Notes under the pieces: model-generated
Told to the model about the DNA's origin: nothing
The model's input: the letters and a program-made list of their open reading frames with translations, nothing else
Databases searched by the model: none
Position numbers and translations under genes: made by a program
Shown here: positions 34,687 to 42,609 of the stretch, piece after piece
Layout: every line of letters starts with the position of its first letter
Numbering within the stretch: position 1 is the first letter of the stretch
Assembly: GCF_000378245.1 (NCBI RefSeq)
Contig: NZ_KB899498.1
Coordinates: 62,001 to 126,000, forward strand
DNA from: Aromatoleum toluclasticum ATCC 700605
GTDB lineage: Bacteria; Pseudomonadota; Gammaproteobacteria; Burkholderiales; Rhodocyclaceae
DNA: 64,000 nucleotides
Direction of reading: 5' to 3'

Positions 34687-35628
34687 TCAACCCTTCGCGT
34701 GGAGAACCTCGGGGTCGAAGACCTCCGCCGGCGTTCGCACGCTGGGGCCGAGGATGGGGCCGACGATCTCATGACCCCAAGTGGAGAGCTGCTCCGGATT
34801 GAGTTCGAAGCCGTCATCGTGCCAGGGTTCGAGTTCGGTGATGCATTCGATCGCGAAGCCGGACGGCGTGAAGTGATAGAAGGACATGTGTGGGTCCTGC
34901 GAATGCTGTCCCAACGTCATCATCATCTGCAGCCCGTTCTTCTTGACCAGATCGTAGGTTTCGCCGACGTCGCGAACCGAGCGCACGAAGAGGCCGATGT
35001 GCTGCACGCCGGCCTTGCCCGGGCCGAAACCGTAAGCGATGTCGTGGCTCGTCTTGTCGTTGAGCCTGGAGCGGAAGAACCCCGTCTTGCCCTTGCCGGC
35101 GCCCGAGCCGTACCAGTGCATGCCCATGATGCCGGTGAGGAAGTGTTCGAGTTCGGGCGTGTATTCGGGCGTGATCACGACGATGTGGCCGACGCCCCGT
35201 TCGCCGCAGACGAATCCGCCGTGCGGACGGCCCGGCACGAAGGAGCGCGGGCTCCATTTCTGGGCATAGAACAGCTCGTGCTGGTATCCGACCGGGTCAC
35301 GGAAACGGATCAGCTCCTTCACGCCGCGTTTGTCGCACAGTTCCGGATCGCCGAAGCTTACCTCGACACCATGGCTGCGGAAGCGCTCGACGGCGGCGTG
35401 AAACTCCAGCTTGCCCTTGGCTTCCCAGCCGATGTACGCGAGGCGGTCGATCTTGCCCGGATGGAATGCGAGCCGATGACGACGGTCATCGAGCTTGAAG
35501 TAGAGGGTGTCCGGATCCGCAGTCGGGGATGTCCCGATCTGAAAGCCCATGACCTTCGGGCCATATTCGCGCCAGGCATCGAGGTTCGCCGATTCGAACC
35601 CCAGGTAGCCGATACCGATGATGTCCAT
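34687..35628 (-). CDS. ditC: Extradiol ring-cleavage dioxygenase (DitC/BphC-like, type I)
   Basis: A 313-residue two-domain VOC extradiol dioxygenase. Metal ligands fall at His148 (GVGHIVVITPEY), His210 (VQHIGLFVRS) and Glu261 (FAIECITE), spaced as in BphC (146/210/260); the catalytic-region His195 and Tyr251 are also present. It opens a catechol next to the hydroxyls using Fe(II) and O2. ATG 35628 follows GAGGAAGACAGC. The next genes upstream in the same direction are an SDR and a ferredoxin, the expected set for diol dehydrogenation and the dioxygenase, so cleavage of a dihydroxylated abietane ring C is likely. The symbol rests on context and fold, not on a database match. Confidence 0.9.
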   Translation of the reverse strand: MDIIGIGYLGFESANLDAWREYGPKVMGFQIGTSPTADPDTLYFKLDDRRHRLAFHPGKIDRLAYIGWEAKGKLEFHAAVERFRSHGVEVSFGDPELCDKRGVKELIRFRDPVGYQHELFYAQKWSPRSFVPGRPHGGFVCGERGVGHIVVITPEYTPELEHFLTGIMGMHWYGSGAGKGKTGFFRSRLNDKTSHDIAYGFGPGKAGVQHIGLFVRSVRDVGETYDLVKKNGLQMMMTLGQHSQDPHMSFYHFTPSGFAIECITELEPWHDDGFELNPEQLSTWGHEIVGPILGPSVRTPAEVFDPEVLHAKG

Positions 35629-35758
35629 GCTGTCTTCCTCCTGTTTTGAGCGACCTGCGCCCGCGATTTGCACCGCGCTTTGCGCAGACTTCGGACGGTG
35701 CCGCAGCGGCAATGCGTCCGTTCGTTCACTGTTGGGTCGCGAACCTTTGGGCTCGTGC

Positions 35759-36517
35759 TCAGATTGCGAGCAGACCCCCGTCGATGACGAGGTCGGAACC
35801 GGTCATGAAGGCGGCTTCGTCCGACGCCACGTACAGGGCCAGCGACACGACTTCCTCGGGTTCCCCCGGCCGATCCTGCAGCACGCCATCGAGTAGCGCC
35901 CGGCGGGTGACGGGGTTCTCGACGAAGGCCGCGGTGCCGGGCGTCTTCACGAAGCCCGGACTAATGCTGACCGCGCGTATGCCGACCGGCGCCCCTTCGA
36001 CCGCCAGCTGGCGGGTGAAGGAGACGACCGCACCCTTGGCGGCGCAGTGGGCGCTGATGCCTGCAACCTTGGAGCCGCCCCAAGCGGCGGTCGAGGCGAT
36101 GCTGATGATCACGCCACCGCGCACGGCGAGGTGCTTCCACGCGTATTTGGTCGTGTAGAAGATGAGGTCGATCTCGTTCCGGATCGTGTAGTGCCAGTCA
36201 GCGATCGAGAATTCCGCCACCGGTCCGAAACGCGCGGCCGATGCGTTGTTGTAGAGAACGTCGATGCGCCCAAACTGTTCCGCCGCGGACTCGACCCAGG
36301 CGCGGGCCTGTTCGTGGTCGCCGAGGTCCACCGGGGCGGAGCCGTGCAACTCGAATCCTTCGGCCTCGACCAGCCGGCGCGTTTCGGCGTGGGCCGCGGC
36401 ATCCGTATCGCAACCCACCACCACGGCGCCCTCGCGCGCGAACCGCAAGGCTGCGACACGACCCTGACCGCCGCCAGTGCCGGTGATCAGCGCTACTTTT
36501 CCTTCAAGACGATTCAT
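35759..36517 (-). CDS. SDR family dehydrogenase (DitB-like, diol dehydrogenase by context)
   Basis: A 252-residue SDR with LITGTGGGQGRVAALRFA (cofactor), NNASAARFG, IISIASTAAW with Ser, and the end MTGSDLVIDGG. At the active-site YxxxK the sequence reads HCAAK, that is His where Tyr is expected, with Lys kept; the codon is unambiguous. In the dit pathway an SDR oxidises the dioxygenase's cis-diol to the catechol. Activity with His may be altered, so either it is a special subfamily or a degenerate copy. It sits 130 bp from the dioxygenase and 60 bp from the ferredoxin on the same strand. Confidence 0.85.
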   Translation of the reverse strand: MNRLEGKVALITGTGGGQGRVAALRFAREGAVVVGCDTDAAAHAETRRLVEAEGFELHGSAPVDLGDHEQARAWVESAAEQFGRIDVLYNNASAARFGPVAEFSIADWHYTIRNEIDLIFYTTKYAWKHLAVRGGVIISIASTAAWGGSKVAGISAHCAAKGAVVSFTRQLAVEGAPVGIRAVSISPGFVKTPGTAAFVENPVTRRALLDGVLQDRPGEPEEVVSLALYVASDEAAFMTGSDLVIDGGLLAI

Positions 36518-36577
36518 TCGGATCTCCGCGAAGTGGGCGGTTCCAGCGCTTTTCGCGCTACCAGTCCGGCGAAGGGC

Positions 36578-36802
36578 TCAGGCGCCCGGTGCTTCGACGC
36601 GGATCGCCTCGGCGGGACAGGCGGCAGCCCCCTCGATCGCGGCCTCTTCCTGGCCGGCGGGGACGAACTCGCTGTCGAGATAGACGATGCCGTCGCCGTC
36701 CAGCTTGTACACGTCGGGGCACAGGGCCGCGCACAATCCGTAACCGCAGCAGCGGCTGCGATCGACAATAACCTTGTGAAGTTTTTCGTTCTGTTCGCTC
36801 AT
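36578..36802 (-). CDS. ditA3: [3Fe-4S]/[4Fe-4S]-type ferredoxin (DitA3-like)
   Basis: A 74-residue ferredoxin: RCCGYGLCAALCPDVYKLDGDG and late AACPAEAIRV give cysteines 18/19, 24, 28 and 62, the pattern of single-cluster 3Fe-4S or 4Fe-4S ferredoxins that serve P450s and the diterpenoid dioxygenase. The dioxygenase of P. abietaniphila is unusual in using this type rather than a Rieske ferredoxin, and its gene is placed away from the oxygenase subunits, as here (subunits at 42610). Start ATG 36802 after GAGGAGACACGCC. The symbol is by analogy. Confidence 0.85.
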   Translation of the reverse strand: MSEQNEKLHKVIVDRSRCCGYGLCAALCPDVYKLDGDGIVYLDSEFVPAGQEEAAIEGAAACPAEAIRVEAPGA

Positions 36803-36851
36803 GGCGTGTCTCCTCATCTGCTCGGGACCATCGAGGCCTGCGAGATGATTA

Positions 36852-36875
36852 TGCACAGAAAACGAAAAAGTGTCA
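36852..36875. promoter_or_regulatory. A-rich dyad upstream of the ferredoxin operon
   Basis: TGCACAG and GTGTCA flank an A-rich core (AAAACGAAAAA) 50 bp before the ferredoxin start. It aligns partly with the dyads at 10094 and 11557, sharing ACA...AAAAAGTGT, and may bind the same regulator. Confidence 0.3.
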
Positions 36876-36949
36876 CTATTTTTGCGGGACGTGTCGCGGG
36901 GCCGCAAAAAGGGTTGCTCAAGGACCGCCGGTAGCCCTCGCGACGACCC

Positions 36950-37738
36950 TCAAAACAGCAGGTTCGACAGCTTGTCCGCGAGTTTGCGCACCTCGCTTCC
37001 GAGCTTGTCCGCGTCGGCCCCGATGTACTGGCCCCGGAACATCACCGCCGATACGGCAAAGGCAATAGCACAGGCGCGATCGCGCACGGGGGCCGCGATA
37101 GCCATGATGCCGGCCGAGAAGTAGCCGTCATCGATCGCCCACTGGTGTTCCCTGGCGAACTGCACCTGCTGGCAGTACTCGTCGAACTCCAGCGGTCGGG
37201 CCCAGCGGATCTTGTCGAATGCGGCGCGCATCGCGGTCGGGTCGAGATCGACCTCCGCCGCGAACAGTCTGCCGCTGGCGCCCATGAAGATGGGCAGGCG
37301 CTGACCGATCGCCATGTCGATGCGCAGATCGGTCGGGCTTGCCTCGGAACTCACCAGCACGATGCGGTCGTATCCCATCTGGCGCCACAGGGTGACCGTG
37401 ACATGGAAGCGGGCGGCGAATTGTTGCAGCAGTGGGCGCGCGATATCGAGCCGCTGGCCTTGTGTTACGAGGTGTCCTACGAGTTTGGCGAGCCCCAGGC
37501 CTGGCGAATAGGTCTTCGACGCGGGATCGAAAGCAACCATGTCCTCGGCGGCCAGTGTGCGCAGGATGTTGAAGCAGGTACTGGGGTTGATCGACAACTG
37601 CCGGGCGATGTCCGCTGCGCGCTCCGGGGTGTCGGTCTCCGTCAGAAAGCGCAGGATCCGCACCGCATTGACGACAGGCTTGACGGTGACCCCGCTTGAA
37701 GACCGGCCTGCGGTTTCATCCTCTTGTGTGGTGTCCAT
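36950..37738 (-). CDS. IclR-family transcriptional regulator (DitR-like)
   Basis: A 262-residue IclR protein with an N-terminal winged helix (AVRILRFLTETDTPERAADIARQLSINPSTCFNILRTLAAEDMVAFDP) and the effector domain (LGLAKLVGHLV...DRIVLVSSEASPTDLRIDMAIGQRLPIFMGASGRLFAAE...WAIDDGYFSAGIMAIAAPVRD). IclR effector pockets bind small organic acids. In the P. abietaniphila dit cluster, an IclR-type protein (DitR) activates the dioxygenase genes. Its place among the ferredoxin, SDR and dioxygenase genes supports the same job, but binding and effector are inferred. Confidence 0.92.
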   Translation of the reverse strand: MDTTQEDETAGRSSSGVTVKPVVNAVRILRFLTETDTPERAADIARQLSINPSTCFNILRTLAAEDMVAFDPASKTYSPGLGLAKLVGHLVTQGQRLDIARPLLQQFAARFHVTVTLWRQMGYDRIVLVSSEASPTDLRIDMAIGQRLPIFMGASGRLFAAEVDLDPTAMRAAFDKIRWARPLEFDEYCQQVQFAREHQWAIDDGYFSAGIMAIAAPVRDRACAIAFAVSAVMFRGQYIGADADKLGSEVRKLADKLSNLLF

Positions 37739-37886
37739 CCCTTGTCTCCTCCGTCCGTCGTGCAGGCGTCCCGGTCGGCAAGCGGGAGACGTCTTCCTCG
37801 AGTGCGCCCGAGGCGAGGCGCCTTAGGAAGGTGTCCATCCGTGAGCCGGAGAATCTGCACGCAAAACGGTTTTGTGCTTGCGTATT

Positions 37887-37899
37887 AGAATTAAATTCT
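37887..37899. promoter_or_regulatory. Palindrome upstream of the IclR gene
   Basis: AGAATTAAATTCT is a perfect palindrome about its central base, in an AT-rich stretch of the 230-bp gap 37739-37969. An additional half-site AGAAT follows at 37906. IclR regulators bind such sites; the same AATTCT/AGAATT half-site recurs near 55276. The rest of the gap shows nothing else. Confidence 0.45.
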
Positions 37900-37969
37900 G
37901 TCCGCAGAATACTACGGCGACGACGAAAAAGCGACAGCCGGGCGCGCTTAGGACAAGGGGAAATGGCCC

Positions 37970-38839
37970 TCAGGGTTTGAAGTAGCCCACCGCGATGATG
38001 TGGTCGCCGACGACTTCGAACAGCGTGTGCTTTTCCTCTGTTTTTTTCGTGACCGGGTTTTTCCACAGGTAGTCGAGTTCGCCTCGCGGTCGGTTCGCGG
38101 TCTGCTCGAGCATCTTGCGAACGATGGGCGTGCCGGCCTGGTCGTACAGGTCCCGACCGTCGGAGCCGACCAGGCGCGGCATCGTGCCGTGGGCGACGAA
38201 GCGTCCCGTTTTCCGGTCGATCACGAACACGTAGAGATCGTCTTGCACGAAGCGGCCTTCGATGCGGTTGAATTCGGCAATTGCGCTGGCGGGCGCGGCC
38301 TTCATCGCCGCAACGGCCTGTTCCAGGAAGGCCAGCGCCTGGTCCGGGGACGAGCGGCTGATGTAGTAACCGACCGCGACCACTCGTTCGCCGACCTTCT
38401 CGAAGAACGCATGCTTGCGCTGCACGGTGTTGTCGGTCCAGTTGACCCAGCGGTACTCGACTTCGCCGCGGCCATCGGTACGCGCCTTGTTCAGCATCTC
38501 CGCGAAGAAGGCCTTTCCGCTGGCGTCGCGCATCTCGGAAACCTTGCGGCCGATCAGGGTCGTGGACGAGCCACCGCTCGTCAGCATGGTGCCGTCCATG
38601 TCGAGCACGTACACATAGAGCTCACGGTCAATGAAGTCGCCCTGCCGGCCGAATTCCGCCAATGCCTGGTCGCCGACGGTACGAAGTCGGGCTGTGGCCT
38701 TCTGCAGCAAAGCCTGCGCGCGTGCGGCGGAGGCCGGCGCTGACACCTGGCTGCCCGTAACCGCTTCGGCCGCGCTTGCCGGCGGCAGCCAGGTGCTCGC
38801 AAGAACGAACAGTCCCATCACGAGTGTTCTTATCGCCAT
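37970..38839 (-). CDS. Exported protein with two tandem Cache-like domains
   Basis: A 289-residue protein with a Sec signal (MAIRTLVMGLFVLASTWLPPASAAEA, probable cleavage after ASAA). Two related halves follow: about 45-150 (LYVYVLDMDGTMLTSGGSSTTLIGRKVSEMRDASGK...VEYRWVNWTDNTVQRKHAFFEKVGERVVAVGYY) and about 165-289 (LYVFVIDRKTGRFVAHGTMPRLVGSDGRDLYDQ...LDYLWKNPVTKKTEEKHTLFEVVGDHIIAVGYF). These are single-Cache-type sensor modules without a membrane anchor or signalling output domain, so it may act as a periplasmic binding protein. ATG 38839 follows GGAGGGGAGC. Confidence 0.85.
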   Translation of the reverse strand: MAIRTLVMGLFVLASTWLPPASAAEAVTGSQVSAPASAARAQALLQKATARLRTVGDQALAEFGRQGDFIDRELYVYVLDMDGTMLTSGGSSTTLIGRKVSEMRDASGKAFFAEMLNKARTDGRGEVEYRWVNWTDNTVQRKHAFFEKVGERVVAVGYYISRSSPDQALAFLEQAVAAMKAAPASAIAEFNRIEGRFVQDDLYVFVIDRKTGRFVAHGTMPRLVGSDGRDLYDQAGTPIVRKMLEQTANRPRGELDYLWKNPVTKKTEEKHTLFEVVGDHIIAVGYFKP

Positions 38840-38913
38840 GCTCCCCTCCGAATAGTCGAAAACTGGACAGTAAATCTGATTGTGAAGGAATCCGCCTGCG
38901 ACCGTGGCCGGGT

Positions 38914-40107
38914 TCAGTCACGGACCAGCAACACACTGCCGCCCAGCGGTCCACCGCCTGCCGCAACCACTGAAACGTGATGGGGCGCGATCTGTCGTTC
39001 GCCCGCGCGTCCCCACAGCTGCGAGCAGGCTTCATGAACGTAGCCCAGACCGTGCGTGCGTCCACCGGAGAGCTGGCCGCCGTTGGTATTGATCGGCAAC
39101 TGGCCGTCGCGGGCGATGCGGTGGCCACCTTCGACGAAGCGGCCGCTTTCGCCGCGCGGGCATAGCCCGAGCGCTTCGAGCCAGATCATCGTGAGGATCG
39201 AGAATCCATCGTAGAGCTGGGCTGAGCCGACGTCCTTGGGCTTGAGATCGGTGCGCGCCCACATCATTTCGCCGACATCGCGCGCGGCAGTCGCGGTGAG
39301 GTCGATCTGGTCCCACGACCAGGGCTGGTGCAGGGCGGCACCGATCGCTTCGAGGCGGATTGGTGGATTCGGCCCGTCCTTGGCGACGTCGGCACGCGAA
39401 AGGATGATCGCGGTCGAGGCGTCGCAATGGACGTCGCAGTCGAGCATGCGCAGGGGAGTCGAGATCATGCGCGAGGCGAAGTAGTCATCGAGCGAGAGCG
39501 GCGTCCGGTAGATCGCCTTGGGGTTCAGCGCGGCGTTGGTGCGACAGGTGAGGGCGATCTGGGCGAGTTGTTCGGGCGTCGTGCCGTATTCGTGAAAGTG
39601 GCGCTGGGTGTAGAGCGCCATGAGGTTGATCGCGGAGAGCACATTGAATGGCGTGTACCACTGCCAGAAGAAGCTGCTGTCGCGTCCGATCGTCTTGTTC
39701 GTCAGGGCGCTGGCATTCTTGTCGACCTTGCGGCGGCTCGCCTCCGTGATGGTGCGGAAGACCAGCACGTGGCGGCACAGGCCGGATGCGATCGCCATCG
39801 CGCCGTTGATGATGCCTGCGAGCGGTCCGGGGCCTTCGTAGCCCCCTCCGTACCAGTTGACCTGGAGGCCGAGGGTGCCGATCAGCGCGTTGGGGCCGAC
39901 GGGCGAGAAGGCATCGCCATTGTTGTTGTCGCCCGGCCAACACGCCACGCCGTCGATGTCCGCGCGCTTGAGTCCCGCGTCGGCGATCGCTTCGAGGCAA
40001 GCGTCCAGCGTGAGTCGCATGCCCGATCGTGCAACCGGGCGTCCCACCGCGGACTGGCCGACACCGGTGATGGCGACGTCCTTCTCAAAGATTCGGTCGA
40101 ACATCAT
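38914..40107 (-). CDS. Thiolase-like (SCPx/Ltp2-type) aldolase subunit, DitF-like
   Basis: A 397-residue thiolase-superfamily protein. It starts DVAITGVGQSAVGRPVARSGMRL and ends VSVVAAGGGPLGGSVLLVRD. The region that should hold the nucleophilic Cys reads YEGPGPLAGIINGAMAIASGLCRHVLVF, so the thiolase Cys is absent. Tyr/Asp-rich AQLYDGFSILTMIWLEALG and THGLGYVHEACSQLWG are kept. In steroid degradation, Cys-less Ltp2-type proteins act as retro-aldolases together with a DUF35 protein, and here a DUF35 gene lies directly upstream with a 4-nt overlap. ATG 40107 or 40104 are both possible; the overlap favours 40107. The SCPx-like protein of known dit clusters is a close functional analogue. Confidence 0.9.
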   Translation of the reverse strand: MMFDRIFEKDVAITGVGQSAVGRPVARSGMRLTLDACLEAIADAGLKRADIDGVACWPGDNNNGDAFSPVGPNALIGTLGLQVNWYGGGYEGPGPLAGIINGAMAIASGLCRHVLVFRTITEASRRKVDKNASALTNKTIGRDSSFFWQWYTPFNVLSAINLMALYTQRHFHEYGTTPEQLAQIALTCRTNAALNPKAIYRTPLSLDDYFASRMISTPLRMLDCDVHCDASTAIILSRADVAKDGPNPPIRLEAIGAALHQPWSWDQIDLTATAARDVGEMMWARTDLKPKDVGSAQLYDGFSILTMIWLEALGLCPRGESGRFVEGGHRIARDGQLPINTNGGQLSGGRTHGLGYVHEACSQLWGRAGERQIAPHHVSVVAAGGGPLGGSVLLVRD

Positions 40108-40502
40108 GCGTCCTTCTCGAAGAGGGGGAGCCACACGTCCTCGTGCTGCTCGAAGCGCACCCTGACGGGCATGTCGATATGCACCGCCTCGGCGGGAAGT
40201 CCCACGATATTCGTGACGAAGCGCAGGCCGGCCTGTTCCGCGAGTTCGACGATCGCCACGACATACGGCTCGATGAGGTCGGGGCGCCATGCCTGGTGAT
40301 TGATCGTGTAGCTCAGGACCTTGCCCTTGCCCGAGACCGCCCGGGGTGCCACCTCGAAACTGCCGCAGTGCGGGCAGATCGGGGCGGGCGGATGAAAGAG
40401 GCGCGTGCAGTCCGCGCAATGATGTATGAGCAGGCGCCCCTGCGCGCCGCCCTGCCAGAACGGGGTGTTGTCCTCGGTAAGGAGGGGAAGTTTTCGGGTC
40501 AT
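40104..40502 (-). CDS. DUF35 zinc-ribbon/OB-fold protein
   Basis: A 132-residue DUF35 protein with an N-terminal rubredoxin-like zinc ribbon (HHCADCTRLFHPPAPICPHCGS, four Cys) and a C-terminal OB fold (GKGKVLSYTINHQAWRPDLIEPYVVAIVELAEQAGLRFVTNIVGLP). Such proteins bind acyl-CoA and activate thiolase-like aldolases. It is the first gene of the minus-strand operon and overlaps the thiolase-like gene. Start ATG 40502 is the best-placed Met. Confidence 0.9.
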   Translation of the reverse strand: MTRKLPLLTEDNTPFWQGGAQGRLLIHHCADCTRLFHPPAPICPHCGSFEVAPRAVSGKGKVLSYTINHQAWRPDLIEPYVVAIVELAEQAGLRFVTNIVGLPAEAVHIDMPVRVRFEQHEDVWLPLFEKDA

Positions 40503-40523
40503 GTTCTGCGCGCTCTCGACGAT

Positions 40524-40584
40524 TTGACGATCGGTCAAGCGGGATTCTACATGCACATATAGACAGAAGTGCAAAATCTGTCTA
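40524..40584. promoter_or_regulatory. Divergent promoter region with TetR-type operator, site 2 of 3
   Basis: TAGACAGA (40560-40567) and TCTGTCTA (40577-40584) are exact 8-bp inverted arms; the core ACAGAAGTGCAAAATCTG (40563-40580) matches sites 1 and 3. A possible forward -35 TTGACG starts at 40524, with CTACAT 17 bp later. The site can control both the DUF35 operon (-) and the SDR operon (+) at 40653. Confidence 0.6.
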
Positions 40585-40652
40585 AAGTTTGTCGCAAGAA
40601 CCTGCCTGCCAGCGTGCAACGACGCGGAGGCCATACAAGGAACTCTGATCCC

Positions 40653-41354
40653 ATGAGTACTCGACTCGAAGCCAGAAGTATCGTCGTAACCGGTGGATTC
40701 GGCGCGCTCGGTCGCGCGGTCGCGCAGCGCCTCGTGGAAGACGGTGCGCACGTCACGCTTGTGGACCGTGCGGCGGCGCCCGCTGGCGGCCTGCCTGCAG
40801 GCGTCGCGGTTGTGCTCGGCGAGGTCGACCTGAGCGACGAAGCGGCCTGCGCGGCAGCCTATGCGCGCGTGCGTGTGGCTGCTGGTGGCATCGACGGCGT
40901 GGTGAATGTGGCCGGTGGCTTCGCGTGGGAGCCGATCGAAGGCGGAGCGCTCGAGACCTGGGATCGCTTGTACACGATGAACGTGCGTACCGCCGTAGCG
41001 AGTTGCCGGGCGGCTCTGCCGCATCTGCTGGCGCGTGGGGCGGGGCGCATCGTGAACGTCGGCGCCTTGGCCGCGCAGAAGGCCGGAATGGGGATGGCGG
41101 CGTACGCCGCATCGAAGTCCGGCGTCGCGCGGTTGACCGAATCACTTGCCGAAGAGCTCAAGGACCGTGGCGTCACCGTGAATGCGGTGCTGCCGAGCAT
41201 CATCGATACCCCCACCAACCGCGCCGACATGCCGGACGCCGATGCCAGCCGCTGGGTGGCGCCGGACAAGCTCGCCGCGGTAATCGCCTTCCTGCTCTCG
41301 GATGACGCCTCAGCCGTCACCGGAGCCTGCGTGCCGGTGAGCGGCCGGGTGTAG
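40653..41354 (+). CDS. SDR family oxidoreductase
   Basis: A 233-residue classical SDR: VVTGGFGALGRAVAQRLVEDGAHVTLVDR, NVAGGFAWEPIEGG, GRIVNVGALAAQ, AYAASKSGVARLTESLAEEL (YxxxK intact), and ending VTGACVPVSGRV. ATG 40653 lies 69 bp after the site-2 operator, first in the forward dioxygenase operon. It probably oxidises a hydroxyl or diol; a working SDR here may compensate for the His-variant SDR at 35759. Confidence 0.9.
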   Translation: MSTRLEARSIVVTGGFGALGRAVAQRLVEDGAHVTLVDRAAAPAGGLPAGVAVVLGEVDLSDEAACAAAYARVRVAAGGIDGVVNVAGGFAWEPIEGGALETWDRLYTMNVRTAVASCRAALPHLLARGAGRIVNVGALAAQKAGMGMAAYAASKSGVARLTESLAEELKDRGVTVNAVLPSIIDTPTNRADMPDADASRWVAPDKLAAVIAFLLSDDASAVTGACVPVSGRV

Positions 41355-41403
41355 CAACCGCCAGCGCCTCTCCCGTGGGGAGGGGCAGAACTCGAAGAAA
41401 AGA

Positions 41404-41433
41404 GGATTCGCCCGCATCGAGCGGGACGAGTCC
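41404..41433 (+). promoter_or_regulatory. Strong hairpin just before the FAH-family gene
   Basis: GGATTCGCCCGC (41404-41415) pairs with GCGGGACGAGTCC (41421-41433): twelve pairs with one bulged A and one wobble around the loop ATCGA. It ends 6 bases before AGGAG of the gene at 41451, so it may tune translation or protect a processed mRNA. Confidence 0.5.
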
Positions 41434-41450
41434 CCGACAGGAGACAATAG

Positions 41451-42437
41451 ATGCGACTCGTCACATATCGTGACTCTCACGGCTTTCAGCGTGCCGGCGC
41501 GCTGATCGAATCGGATTCGGCGATCGTCGACCTCGCCACGGCTTGCGAAGTCGTAAACGGCCATGGGTCCCCCATCTTCGCGAGCGTGCTCGGTTTGGTC
41601 GAGGCCGGTGAGGAGGCACTTGCAGCGGCGCGCGTCCTGGTGCGGAAAGCTCCGTCGGCGGCGGTCATCGCGCGTGAGGGCGTGAAACTGTGCGCCCCCA
41701 TCCAGCCGCCGCCGCAGATGCGCGACTGCTCCTGTTTCGAGCTACACCTGCGACAGAGCTTCGCCGCAGCGCGGCGCGCCCGCGTGGCGCACTTGCCCGA
41801 CCCCGAGGAGGCGCTGCGGCAGATGAACACGCGCGCCGACGAACGCGTCATCGAGACCTTCAATCGCCAGCCGATCTATTACAAGTGCAATCGCTTCGCG
41901 GTGATCGGTCCCGACGACGACGTCGTGTGGCCGGCGTACAGCAAGGCGATGGACTTCGAACTCGAGCTGGCGTGCTACATCGGCCGCAAGGGGAAGGACG
42001 TGCCGCGCGACAAGGCGCGCGATTACATCGTTGGCTACACGATCTTCAACGACATGAGCGCCCGCGATGCGCAGGCCCTCGAGATGCCCGGCATGCTCGG
42101 CCCGGCGAAGAGCAAGGACTTCGATACCGGTAACGTGATGGGGCCTTGCCTCGTCACTGCGGACGAGGTGCCCGATCCTTACGACCTGCAGATGATCGCG
42201 CGCGTGAATGGTGAGGAATGGGGGCGTGGCACTACCCGAGACATGCGCTGGACCTTCGAGGACGTGATCGCGCACATCTCCCGCTCGGAAACGCTCTATC
42301 CGGGCGAAGTGCTGGGCTCGGGCACGGTCGGCAACGGCTGCGGACTCGAGCAGCTGCGCTATCTCAAACCGGGTGACGTGGTCGAACTCGAGATCGAGGC
42401 GATCGGCACGTTGCGCACGCGCGTGACGAAGCCGTGA
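41451..42437 (+). CDS. Fumarylacetoacetate hydrolase-family enzyme (DitH-like)
   Basis: A 328-residue FAH-fold protein with the metal-binding acidic run SKAMDFELELACYIGRKGKDV, the lid-type YIVGYTIFNDMSARDAQ, KSKDFDTGNVMGPCLVTADEV and SRSETLYPGEVLGSGTVGNGCGLE. FAH members hydrolyse, hydrate, isomerise or decarboxylate ring-cleavage products with Mg2+ or Mn2+. Directly before the dioxygenase subunits, it fits the isomerase/decarboxylase proposed as DitH in the resin-acid pathway. ATG 41451 follows CAGGAGACAATAG. Confidence 0.9.
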   Translation: MRLVTYRDSHGFQRAGALIESDSAIVDLATACEVVNGHGSPIFASVLGLVEAGEEALAAARVLVRKAPSAAVIAREGVKLCAPIQPPPQMRDCSCFELHLRQSFAAARRARVAHLPDPEEALRQMNTRADERVIETFNRQPIYYKCNRFAVIGPDDDVVWPAYSKAMDFELELACYIGRKGKDVPRDKARDYIVGYTIFNDMSARDAQALEMPGMLGPAKSKDFDTGNVMGPCLVTADEVPDPYDLQMIARVNGEEWGRGTTRDMRWTFEDVIAHISRSETLYPGEVLGSGTVGNGCGLEQLRYLKPGDVVELEIEAIGTLRTRVTKP

Positions 42438-42609
42438 CGGGAAGACGCAGGCCTTCGCAATAAGGACGTCAGCCGGTGGGCAACGGCTGCCGACGTACAG
42501 GGTGCCGAACACCGGTGCGCGAGCAATTGAACAACCCACAAGAAGTGGCCGTCAGGCCCATCGAACGAGGGTCGTCCTTACGGACGGCTTCACTCCACAG
42601 GAGATGACA

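Noticed and set aside
33559-35649. Forward 696-codon frame over the USP-hemerythrin and extradiol dioxygenase genes
   Set aside because: Both minus-strand genes have complete domain motifs; the forward frame has none.
42604-42609. ATG at 42604 as start of the dioxygenase alpha subunit
   Set aside because: It directly abuts the AGGAG ribosome site; ATG 42610 has proper spacing.
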